Shown one piece after another: positions 1 through 11,600 of a stretch of DNA of 64,000 bases. The stretch spans positions 13,410,001 through 13,474,000 of the forward strand of contig CM051515.1 in NCBI GenBank assembly GCA_028015205.1, given 5' to 3'. Within the stretch, counting starts at the first letter, position 1. The number at the start of each line of letters is the position of its first letter. The stretch is from Mytilisepta virgata. Lineage: Eukaryota; Mollusca; Bivalvia; Mytilida; Mytilidae. A model generated the notes under the pieces. That model was not told the DNA's origin, ran no database searches, and worked only from the letters and a program-made list of their open reading frames with translations. Position numbers and translations under genes: made by a program.

Positions 1-1078
1 GTACATGTATTTATTGTAATTTTTGTACATTCATTGATTTAGGAGAATAAAGATGTTCCTTGTAGAACTAGCAGTGTTTTTTGCTGTCATAAGTTAGTAT
101 TTTAGGATTTATCTCCCCTTATTTGAGGAAAACATTAGTGTATTTTTTGTATACGAGTTGTTACTGTCAATCTAGTAGAAGAAATGGAAATTTTGGCACA
201 TCATCTGATCTTTTTAATTATAAATAATTTGTCAGCAACATAATCCCTCCATTCTTTAATTGTGGAATAGCACAGATTTTTTATTTACGATAATCACTGC
301 TGTTGTTTATGTGATAAACAAAAAGTATTAATTATTTGTTTTGTAAAGATATACAGAATGAAATCTGTGATAGTTAAATTTTATTATATTTACATGTATG
401 TATTTAACTTTTTTTTTTGTCATTTGTGCTGACATCACACAACATAGTCTAGCTTCAGTAATTTTATATCATTTTTGTTTTTTAGGAAACTAGAATTAAT
501 GTTACAATAACACATGGAATAACTGTCTTGTTGCATTTTTCAAATGAAATAAAACAAGCTTTCTGAGAGTATTGCTGAGCATAACAATGTCCCATACCAC
601 CTAGAGCTGTGAGATCGTACACAAGGGAACCCCTGTTACACTTGCAGTATATACAATATGAAATCTAAAAAACTTAGCATTTTCAAATTTAATTCTTAAT
701 TATGTATCTATTATAATCATGAAATAATTAGTATTATTATAATTGTTTTGTTTTGCTCATTAACATGATGTTATATTTTGTACTAGTCGAAGACTAACTT
801 GTTATATTGCGTGATTGTTTTCTGCTGTTTATTGTTTTTTTAATCATAATATATTTTTACCACATATATGGAAAATCCTCTTTTCATATACATGTACACT
901 GAATAAATGACTTGTTTCTAAGTTTATTTTGCTTTTTAATGAAATTTTTATCTCATATGTAAATTTTAAACCCAAGAGTTGCCGGTTGAATACTTGATGT
1001 ATCTGTTAAACTGGTTTAATCCTGCCGCATTCTATGCACCTGTCCCAAGTCAGGACAGTATGGTCATGAATGTCTTTG
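1..1078. other. AT-rich noncoding stretch
   Basis: I see no coding exon, RNA gene or clear repeat here. The sequence is AT-rich with scattered 'tacatgta' words and stops in all frames. It could be an intron or a 3' untranslated region of a gene lying to the left, but nothing in the window decides this. Confidence 0.5.
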
Positions 1079-1421
1079 ACTCAATTACCACCTTGAGTGC
1101 AGAAGGTCATGGGTTCGATCCCCGGGATGGTCAAACCAAAGGCATTAAAATTGGTATTTGCTGCTTCTCCTCCGCCAAACACACAGCATCTAAGGGTAAG
1201 AGCAAAGGACTGGTCAGCTCAGAGTCAGTATAATATGTCCATGTGGGGTGACATGTCTTCCTGTGGACTGTAACCTTGTGAGCTAGAATGTTAAAAATTC
1301 GGCCCATTGTGTTGGTCTAGTACAAAGAATTCATATTCATATCATGTCGACATGTTCTCGTCCTGATATGCACTTAATGGTTGCCACTGGACGTTAAACA
1401 ATAATTCATTTATACATCCAT
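1079..1421 (+). repeat. tRNA-derived SINE, family 1, degraded head
   Basis: The segment contains a good B box (GGTTCGATCCC) after 'gagtgcagaaggtc', then a body that matches the copy at 27084-27426 almost throughout, and ends in 'gttaaacaataattcat'. The A-box half of the tRNA-like head is not recognisable here, so this copy is older or truncated at its 5' end. The short open frame across it is incidental. The family assignment rests on the alignment of the two copies in this window. Confidence 0.75.
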
Positions 1422-2289
1422 GTCTCAGATACCTTATTAGATTATTTATTGATATACTTACATGATATTGGACCGGTGGACATAAGTACTCATGAATTAC
1501 TTTGGGGCCATTCAGGGCTTGCAGCATGGTATGGTTTTCCACCATGTTGTGATCTCTGGATGTTGGTTTGGTTTATATATACTTGCGATTTTGTAACTTC
1601 ACTCTATCTTAATTTTTTATCACAATATATAAACCAATCTTGATCAAAAGTATGTTTTTTTTCCTGAAGTTCTTTAAAACTGAGAATGACTTTAATTTTG
1701 TTTTTGGTTGAATTTCTTCACAACTTGTTAATATGGGACCATTGTTTGTTATACAGCGTGAGAAAATTTCCCATGTAGAAACCTGTAATTAAATTACCTC
1801 TTTTTGTAATTTTTAGTTCCATTTTAGTGTTGTCTCATTGACATTTACCCCCATATATCCTTTAATTTCTATTAATCCAGTATCTCATCATAAAAGATTG
1901 CTTACATAGAAACAATCAGTTACCTCCCTTGGTTCAATTATCTCCCCTGGTTAACTTTGTCAAAGTGGGGATAACTCACTAATATCTCTTATCAGATGCA
2001 GAATTTCATATTTCCATAGAACAAACTTTTAAAAATATCCAAAAATACAAAACCAATTTCAATCATTTTCAAACAAAAGAAAGAAAACGAGTTATGTTCT
2101 ATGTTGTCCTGTAATTGGTGTTCTTCATTGTTGACAGTATTGGGAAGCAAAATAATCTATATACAAAACATAACTTCTAAACATTTGAATATGTTGGGAT
2201 ATGGGGTATGGTTTAATAAAAATATTTAATTAGACTGGAAATGGGGAAAGAATTGAAAACATCTTGGTATTTTTGTGTGGAATTCAACA

Positions 2290-2496
2290 AACAGCATCAC
2301 TCCACATGAGCCAAGCATAAAATGGCCACCTGAAACACTGATGTCTAAAATTCCAAAACAATCACCCCAAATCCAAATACAACAGTCAACAAGTAGGCAA
2401 GAGTCACCCATTGAGAATACCCGGCCCCAACTTTACAATGTTTATCAGTACTCAACAAGCCCCCGTCCCCCTCTTAAATCCTGGGTCAGTGATTAA
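2290..2496 (+). other. Possible terminal exon, unidentified
   Basis: An open frame rich in Pro, Ser, Thr and Gln ends with a TAA at 2494-2496 and has a higher GC content than its surroundings. The only acceptor-like AG that avoids an upstream in-frame TGA (2254-2256) is at 2288-2289, after a weak pyrimidine stretch. The protein is low in complexity and I do not recognise it. It could be the last coding exon of a plus-strand gene to the left, or chance. The opposite strand is also open but looks less protein-like. Confidence 0.2.
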
Positions 2497-2866
2497 CCAA
2501 AGGCAGACAAAATCAGTGCCTATAACACAAAAATGGCTACTGTACTGGATGTGCATGATGTAACCGACATTTTCTTTCTGCTCTCTACTGACATTTTAGA
2601 ATATAGGGTACCAGTATCTCAAAGATTTTCAACCAGATAGCTTTCAAGGTGACTTGAAAAATTTGAAAATGGTAAACAATAAAGTTGCAGTGGATGTAAG
2701 ATTTTTCTTTATGTTGAAGATAAACACTTATAAAAGAATGTTTCCTTTTTAAACTTTCACAATGTATATGTAGGTATTTCTGGTCAAGAACAAATTAATC
2801 TACCATATCCCTTCCATACTACAAGAACCTGTTTAAGGCTCATTTTACTCATTTGATTGTATTTTT

Positions 2867-5847
2867 AGCTCACCTGGCCTAAAAGGCCATGTGAGCTTTT
2901 GCCATCACTTGGCGCCCGTCGTCGTCCGTTGTCAACTTTTTCAAAAATCTTCTCCTCTGAAACGGCTGGGCAGATTGGATCGAGGCTTCATAGGAATGAT
3001 TTATGACATGTCCTCCACAATCGATCTTAATTTTATATTGATCCGATGAAAAACATGGCCACTGTTGCTAAAAATAGAACATAGAGGTAAATTGCTGTTT
3101 TTTGCTAATTACTCAAAAACCGTTACAGATATCAATAAAATGCTCCGCTGGGCGCAGCTAGATACGACCGCAGATGTCGAACCCTGAATAGTTGGGGCAA
3201 TTATGAACACAACATTCAAGCTTGATACAATACTGAATTTGGATTGTGAATAAATATTTGACACAGCATAGGTTTCTGACACAGAATGAATGTTGTCTAA
3301 GAACTTAAAAATTTTTAATTTACCTATTCAAACCATATCAGTATTATTTGTTTTTATATATAAATCAGAAATAACCAATTTAAAATTTAAAATTGGGCAC
3401 ACATATCAATTTCTTGCTATTGTGCAATACTGTGCAATTTAAAATTTCTTCAAATATTTGACACATAATAGGTTTCTGACACAGAATAACTGAAATCAAA
3501 GAACTTAGAATTGGTCATATGATTTCAATTTATATTCAATTTTTTGCTTCTTGTGCAATACAATATGCTGTGGAGAATTGCAACCCCCCCCCCCCCAAAA
3601 AAAAAATAATAATTTACCCCTTTTTTTAGCTTTTGTGCAATACACTATGAAGTTGCACATTGACCCCCCTCCCAAAAAAAACCCCAAAAACAATAAAATT
3701 TATTGTAACCCCCCCCTTTCTTTGCTAAAAAAAATTTGAAATTTTCTTTTTAATTTATGAAATATGAAATGAGAAAAAAATTACCCCCTCCCCAATTTCT
3801 CATTTACCCCCCCCCCCCTAAATTTTGTTTTCAACCCCCCCCCCCCCCCCCATTTCTTTATACTTTGCAACCATAACAGCCCATTTAAATACACCATAAC
3901 ATATTAAAATAGAAAATGACATCATAGTCATGGATGACAAATTTTAAATATACATAATTTAAAAGCAGTTTAGATGAGATAAACAAAAAAGCTTCATCAG
4001 CACATTTTATATTGGCAAATTTCCAATGAAGTTCATTAAACTAGAGTTATTGGCAAATTTCCAATGGAATTTGTTAATAATAAAGTTTTGATAACAGGGC
4101 ACACATATCAATTTCTTGCTATTGCGCAATACTGTGCAATTGAAAATTTCTTCAAATATTTGACACATAATAGGTTTCTGACACAGAATAACTGAAATAA
4201 AGAACTTAGAATTGGTCATATGATTTGAATTTATATTCAATTTTTTGCTTCTTGTGCAATACAATATGCTGTGGAGAATCCCCCCCCCCAAAAAAAAAAT
4301 AATAATTTACCCCTTTTTTAGCTTTAATTTTGGACCCCGATTTGGACCAATAGTTCAATTTTCGATGAAATCAAACAAAGTTTAATTCTGGACCCCGATT
4401 TGGACCAACTTGAAAACTGGGCCCATAATAAAAAAACTAAGTACATGTTTAGATTCAGCATATCAAAGAACCCAAAGAATTCAATTTTTGTTAAAATCAA
4501 ACTAAGTTTAATTTTGGACCCTTTGGACCTTAATGTAGACCAATTTGAAAACGGGACCAAAAATTAAGAATCTAAATGCACGGTTAGATTCGGCATATCA
4601 AAGAACCCCAATAGTTCAATTTTCGATGAAATCAAACAAAGTTTAATTTTGGACCCCGATTTGGACCAACTTGAAAACTGGGCCCATAATAAAAAAACTA
4701 AGTACATGTTTAGATTCAGCATATCAAAGAACCCCAAGAATTCAATTTTTGTTAAAATCAAACTAAGTTTAATTTTGGACCCTTTGGACCTTAATGTAGA
4801 CCAATTTGAAAACGGGACCAAAAATTAAGAATCTAAATGCACGGTTAGATTCGGCATATCAAAGAACCCCAATAGTTCAATTTTCGATGAAATCAAACAA
4901 AGTTTAATTTTGGACCCTTTTGGCCCCTAATTCCTAAACTGTTGGGACCAAAACTCCCAAAATCAATCCCAACCTTCCTTTTGTGGTCATAAACCTTGTG
5001 TTTAAATTTCATAAATTTCTATTTACTTATACTAAAGTTATTGTGCAAAAACCAAGAAAAATGCTTATTTGGGCCTTTTTTTAGCCCCTAATTCCTAAAC
5101 TGTTGGGACCAAAACTCCCAAAAACAATCCCAACCTTCCTTTTGTGGTCATAAACCTTGTGTTAAAATTTCATAGATTTCTGTTTACTTATACTAGAGTT
5201 ATTGTGCGAAAACCAAGAAAAATGCTTATTGGGCCCTTTTTTGGCCCCTAATTCTTAAACTGTTGGGACCAAAACTCCCAAAATCAATCCCAACCTTCCT
5301 TTTGTGGTCATAAACCTTGTGTTTAAATTTCATAGATTTCTATTAACTTATACTAAAGTTATAGTGCGAAAACCAAAAGTCTTCGGACGACGACGCTGAC
5401 GACGGACGACGACGACGCCGACGCCAACGTCATACCAATATACGACCGCAAAAATTTTAAAAAATCTGACGGGGAAAAATTGATCAGCATGACGAGATCT
5501 ACCTACCCTGACATTTTGAAGGAAATTCCAAAACCCATTTAGGAGTTATTGCCCTTTTTTTGTCAAATTTTAAAAATTTTAACATTTTTCGTAATTTATC
5601 TCCAAAACTATTTGAGACAGAAGTGAAATGTAAATTTGAAAAATGTTTGCCATGTTGAGATCTACATACCCTGAAATTTTAAAGGAAATCCCAAAACCCA
5701 TTTAGGAGTTATTGTCCTTTTTTTGTCAAATAAATTTTCCCTGAACAATTGAACCAATTGCAACAAACTTGGTCAAATAGTTGATTAATTGTCCAATGAA
5801 ACCCAGACTCCAGGTGAGCGATACAGGCTCTGGTGAGCCTCTTGTTT
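2867..5847 (+). repeat. 'AGCTCACCTGG' dispersed element, split by an insertion
   Basis: The left part begins 'agctcacctggcc' and carries the CG-rich 'cgtcgtcgtccgt' stretch. The right part resumes after 5458 and ends with 'caggtgagcgatacaggctc' and 'gagcctcttgttt'. I recognise this as a very common bivalve dispersed repeat. Without the inserted element it would be about 650 bp. It has no coding capacity. The split shows that the inserted element is the younger of the two. Confidence 0.75.
3134..5458 (+). mobile_element. 2.3-kb noncoding element, copy 1 (nested)
   Basis: It begins 'aataaaatgctccgctgggc' and ends near 'tacgaccgcaaaaatttt'. The interior holds long C runs next to A runs, near-repeats of 'gacacagaat' and 'gcaatactgtgcaatt', two near-identical blocks of 'gaccccgatttggacc' (about 4330-4920), and three tandem blocks around 'cctaaactgttgggacc' (about 4925-5390). 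It is the same element as 37538-39812 (same strand) and 60209-62152 (opposite strand). No transposase is encoded; the short open frames are repeated in all copies and are not genes. It sits inside the 'agctcacctgg' element, and its terminal hairpin is incomplete here. Confidence 0.8.
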
Positions 5848-6276
5848 AAGGAAAAGCTAGAAAAATTTTCTTTAGAAACAAGAAGAATATCTACATGTAT
5901 CAATTTATTAAAACAATATATTTAACAATAAACATTTACATTTATATGACAACAAATCATCGCTTGGTAAAAATATTTATACAGGTACATCTACATAAAA
6001 ATTAACATTACATATTTTTTTTAATCACTAGTAATGGCTGATACAGACACTACTTAACATACACAATGAAATTTCTTTCACATAAATAATTTTAAAATAA
6101 TGGAAATCTCTCACCATTTTCATAGTCCCTTCGATATCTAGAACTTTGCTCAAACAATTTGGGAACTTTGGAGGTTGATCATTGGTTGTTCATTTTCCTT
6201 TGTTCTTTTTATGACATAAATATATTATTGTATTCAAAGAACCATTTTTGAGACATTTCGGCCACTGGCCTTTTTT

Positions 6277-6414
6277 AGTTTCTTAATTACTGTCCTCAAC
6301 TATATCATGGTAGAGCAGCCATCTTTTTAAAATCATTTCTATGTTGTACAAATTTGAATTGAAAAAGATGGCTGCTCTACCATTTACATGTACATATAGT
6401 TGAATAAAGAAACT
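6277..6414. repeat. Foldback, about 140 bp
   Basis: The arms 'atggtagagcagccatcttt' and its reverse complement 'aaagatggctgctctaccat' (about 6307-6382) form a strong stem, extended outward by a weaker match between 'agtttctt' at 6277 and 'aaagaaact' at 6414. It looks like a palindromic MITE. No second copy is in the window. Confidence 0.7.
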
Positions 6415-6648
6415 GAAGAAGGAAAGTCGCTGTTTGGACCTGCCCCCTGCATATCATTTAAAAAAATATATAAAAAACTAGTTTATTGATAAGTCCAATA
6501 AAAAATGCACGAAGTAAAAATCAAGAATGAAACAACCATATGAAATTTTACTTATTGCATTCTCTCTGGGATCAATCCTTTTTTTTCCTTTTGTCTTTAT
6601 GAAAGATCTTTGATACAAACCCGTTAAACATTCAACTATATACATGTA

Positions 6649-6811
6649 CTGTCAAACCTTTGTATAAAGGGCACCCATGGGACCCAAAAAATATGCCTTA
6701 TATGAGCAGGTGTCCTTTATAGAGGTTAATTTTACAAGTTTTGTACATTATGGGGACATTTCGACAGTGCTCTTAATAGACAGTGATTTGCTATATACAG
6801 GCGCCATTTAA
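6649..6811 (+). mobile_element. Truncated MITE related to 14211-14395
   Basis: It starts 'ctgtcaaacct' and shares, in reverse orientation, the words 'aaagggcac', 'ggtgtcctttat', 'gttaattttac' and 'cagtgatttgctata' with the element at 14211-14395. The far terminal repeat is missing or decayed. Confidence 0.6.
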
Positions 6812-8611
6812 TGAAAAACAATAAAACGTATCACAAAATACCGAAATAAATTTAAAGCCTAAATTTTTATGGATTCACAGTGTCATGTTACAAAATTCTT
6901 ACAAAACGTTTGAACTCATAAAAATTCCTTACAATCTTGCCTTCTCCTCTGTTTATTATAAAGTGGTTTATAGAATAAGAATATCTTATTCCAATAACGG
7001 TCCGTAAATGTCAAGATAAACAAATATAATGAATAGCATAATAAGAGGGAATTAAAAAAATTACATATAAAATAGAACGGGCAGTTGTAAAGGAGAAATA
7101 CATATCATTTAATACTGAACTGTAATTATACAAAAATTAAGACTATATTATATGCTTTATTTTACATATTTCATGCAAATCTTTTGATCTTGAAACATTC
7201 GGTAATAAACAAAAGAACTCTGTTGTTTATGAAATTAGTTTTTTCATGAGTAAAAAAACCAAGTAAATTTTGCCGATTTGTTCTGATCCCTCACATACAC
7301 ATGAGCTAGTTTCCAGATAATTGTTTTAAATTTCATGCTAAATATCCCATTTTTTTAAAAGAAATTTGTATTTCATGAATAAGAAACCAAATATATTTTC
7401 TTGTTTTTTGTTTAAATTCCTTAAATTATCAAAAAAAAGGAGATAATTTCTGAAATTCTGTTTGTTCATTTCCAGAAATTTTCTTTGTTCATTTCCAGAA
7501 TTTCCGTTTGTTAATTTCTACATAAATACATAAGAATAATCTGTCTGATTGAAAACAAACCAAATTTTCCTTTGTGACTCTTAAGAGCCTCCCATTCAGC
7601 AATCTGTACAAGACTAAATTAATAACAAGATTTTTTTCAATTAAGAATAATTTTTTACTTGAGTTATCTTGCTTTTCTTTTTGTTTTTATCTTTAAGTTA
7701 AAATGAAATTGTGTTAGAAAAATCTAAAGTGTGTACGAGTTTGAATAGAATTTTTTGATAGACATGAAAAAAAATTTTCTTTAGACATTTACGTGATAAA
7801 ATTTAAGAACAAAAAATTAAACCGTCAAACTAAAAATGATCTAGATATTAGCTGTCCATTCACTGTTGGAAAATCTGATTGAAAAACAGACAGCATGACT
7901 AGTTACCTTGCAGATATAAGACCAATACACTTGCTTTCATTCACAAATCAGGGTTTTAATCACAACTAATGAATACAAAAATGTTCTGCTACATATTATA
8001 GCTGCTGGTAGCTTATTTAATTCATTGTCTAAATATTTTTATATATCGACAAAAAATAGTAACAATGTACATGATCATCAATTTTAATATCACCGTTCAC
8101 ATGCCTGCTTATCTCTCTCATCCCTTAAATGTTTTCTTCATGACATAGAGATTTTAATATCACCCTTCACATGCCTGCTTATCTCTTTCATGTATAGCAA
8201 TTGACAATGTTAAATGTTCACATTTTTGTGCTTTTATTTCAAAATTTCAAGATTGTGATTCATTATAATATTATTTCCAAAGTGTGTTTGTGAAATTCTA
8301 ACTAATGCTGTAAAATCCACTCTGAAAGTAATTTTTAATCTCTTTCAAAGCCATTATTTGCTCAGAACATATTTTGCAACCATAATTGTGCATATCTAAT
8401 TTGTGTAATGCAAATACTTTAAACGGGAACTATTTCATCGAATCACATTTTGAAATTACTCGGCATATTGTTGGATACCAATTTAAATGGTTTAGTATTC
8501 TTCCATAATATATTTTACTTCTATTATTTAAGGACCATGTACCATAATGTTTTAGATAGAATGGTTAAATAAAGGAGAAAAGAGAAATGAATAATGTAAT
8601 GGAATGAATTA

Positions 8612-11600
8612 TTATCGTGTTGAAACTACTATTATAATTGTTATAATGGCTGCTATTATTAACAATATAATTAATAAACAACACATCTTCTTTCTGGATT
8701 TTCTCTGAAATAAAAAAAAGAATAATTTAATATAGATTCTCCTTCAGGTACGAGTGAGTTATGGAATTTCTCCACCCGAGATAGTTAAATTTTCGATTTT
8801 AGTATAAACATATTTTATTCAAACATCAAGCACACATCACAGTATAATACACACAATATTAAAGATGAATGGGATTCGGAAACAAGCAACTGAGCATTTG
8901 CGAGCGTGTTAAAATCTAAAATTTAACTATTGAGGGTGGAGAAATTCCTTAACTCACGAGTAAATTGAAGGAGAATCTGTTTCTCCTATGATTTTCGATA
9001 AAAACCTCAAGAAAATGTTGTTGCTATGTAGTTTGTTTACATAGACGTCATTTCGGGACTTCTCTAGTTTATCATTCCAATAACTGTAGGAAAAAGGGTG
9101 GTAATTTCCACGTAGAAATGTAATCACCGGGAAGTGATTAAAGATATTATGTATTTTTATCCCACCGATTAAACACATCAAGAATAGGAGAAAACAATTT
9201 AAACCTTTATATATAATTATTTATAAACGTTGTACAAACCCCCCTTTTTGTCACTAAGATCGAAGGAAAAAGCCTTTTAGTACACATACTGTACTACACG
9301 GAGGTCCGTTTTGGCAACAAAGTCCAAGTTGCAGTCGTACTATGATCAAAGTTTTTTTTTTTTATTATTTTTGATACTGAAATACATTTACATCAACAAG
9401 TCTAAAAGTGTATCATATGCATCCTTCTATGTTATTGAAATAAAATGTAAATTGAGAAAAATATGAAAATCTAAATGACTTTATTCACCAATGAAGTTAT
9501 TGGGTAGATGGTAAATTCAAACAAGTTCGGAATGGCACAAACTGTTTTGTGGTTTAATTGACAGAGTTAATCATGTAGATCATTTAAAATAATTTTCACT
9601 AATCATGTAGATCATTTAAAATAATTTTCATATTTAAGTCATCAAATCAAATTTTTGATAAAGTATATACATGTACCAGCAAAATATAATTGGACTTACA
9701 AAAGTAAAATCTATCTTTTAATCATGTTTTTATTTTTTGTCAAAGATGGTGGACAGCAAAAAATCTTTCTTGACAGAACTTCAGTGTCAGATTGTCTAAG
9801 AACAGAGTTTTTTTCAGCAATTAGGTAACATCCCTATATATAAACGCATTTACAATATGAGAAGTATACAGTTATGTTTCAGTTACCATAAAACTGTCAA
9901 AATCAGACACCATGAGATATCACAGAAAATTGCCAATAATCAACAAGATTGCTACAAGTAGCCATATGTCCCCAACCTTAGAGAAAAATTGAACCCCCAC
10001 AAGATATACAAAATGTTTATTATTGAAATGGCGGCATGCCATCAAGTACATGTGGTGACTAACAATCCTACAAAGCGGCGTCAGTGGAGTTGCATCCACA
10101 AAGTGTTCGAATAGTGTCACATGCACAAAAACGTTAAAGTCCCATAACTCCCATAAAATTTATTGAATCAAAATCGCGAACCTTAGGATCAAGTACATGT
10201 GGTGAATAACAATCCTATAAAATTTGAATGAAATCTGATAAGCGGTCTCAGAGGAGTTGCATCCACAAAATGTTCCTATAGTGTCAAATACAGAAAAAAG
10301 TTAAAGTCCAATAACTCCTGTAAAATTTGTCGAATCAAAATGGTGGTGTTATAAGATCAAAAACGTATGGTGACTAGCAATCCTACAAAATTTTAACTAA
10401 ATATGATCAGCGGTCTCAGGAGTTGCATCCACAAAATGTTCCTATAGCGTCACATGCACAAAAACGTTAAAGTCCCATAACTCCCATAAAATTTGTGGAA
10501 TCAAAATGGGGGTGCGACAGGATCAAGTACATATGGTGACTAACACGCCTATAAAATTTTAATGAAATCCGATCAGCGGTCTCAGAGGAGATGCGTCCAC
10601 AAGTAATTGTGACATACAGACAGGCGCAGACCATTACTAAGTCACTGCGTCGCGTTGTGGCATTGGACAATTATTTGTACATAATACAACCTTACCCCCA
10701 TTTCTTAATTTTGATATTAAGGTTAAAAGTACATATGATACACCATTAACCCAGGCAATCAGATCTGAGACCACAATTAAAATGATGAATGTAATGTTCT
10801 GTACATTGTTCTACATTTGTATTAGAGTTATCCCCCTTTACCTGGTATCTGGTATTCTGAAGCTTTACCCAGCTATTTTGTACCTTGTTCTACATTTGCA
10901 TAAGAGTAATTTCTCCTTATCTGGTATTCGGAAGCTTTACCCAAGTGTTGTGTACCCTATCTTAATTTTTATTAGAGTTATTCCCCCTTACCTGGTATTC
11001 TGAAGCTTTACCCAGCTGTTGTGTTCCCTGTTCTTCAGTTGTATTTAATAAAGTCATTCTCCTTTACCTGGAATTCTGAAGTGTTACCCAGCTGTTGTGT
11101 ACCCTGTTCTATATTTGTAATAGCAGTATTCTCCCTTTCCTGGTATTCTGCAGCTTTAACCAGGTGTTGTGTTCCCCGTTCTTCATTTGCATTAGAGTTA
11201 TTCCCCCTTATCCGGTATTCCAAAGCTTTCCCCAGCTCTTGTGTACCATGTTCTAAATTTGTATTATAGTTATCCCCACTCTTACCTGGTATTCTGAAGC
11301 TTTACCCAGCTGTTGTGTACCCTGCTCTATATTTGTACTAGAGTTACTCCCCTTTACCTGGTATTCTGAAGCATTACGGAGCTGCTGTGTACCCTGTTCT
11401 ACATTTATGTTAAGAGTTATTCCCCCTTACCTGGTATTCAACAGCTTTACCTGGGTGTTGTGTACCCTTTTCTACATTTGTATTAGAGTTATCCCCCTCT
11501 TACCTGGTATTCTACAGCGTTACCAGGTGTTTTGTACCCTTTTCTACATTTGTATTAGAGTTATTTCCCCTTACCTGGTATTCTGAAGCTTTACCCAGCT

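Larger units (their letters stand above)
5848..8611 (-). other. 3' flank and probable 3' UTR of the syntaxin gene
   Basis: This AT-rich stretch lies downstream of the syntaxin stop codon. No further exon is visible. Minus-strand AATAAA words (plus 'tttatt') occur, for example near 5904, so the transcript could end anywhere in this interval. Within it are a foldback at 6277-6414, a truncated MITE at 6649-6811 and a direct duplication of about 75 bp around 8085-8200 ('cacatgcctgcttatctct' twice). Confidence 0.45.

Noticed and set aside
4324..4821. Two near-identical minus-strand frames of about 80 codons (MVPFSNWSTLRSKG...), also at 38545, 60545 and 60799
   Set aside because: They fall in tandem blocks of the noncoding 2.3-kb element, recur only with that element, and lack any recognisable domain.
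11035..11223. Minus-strand open frame with repeated GTQ.L..A.EYQ
   Set aside because: It is not a gene of its own; it reads across units of the array derived from syntaxin exon 9.
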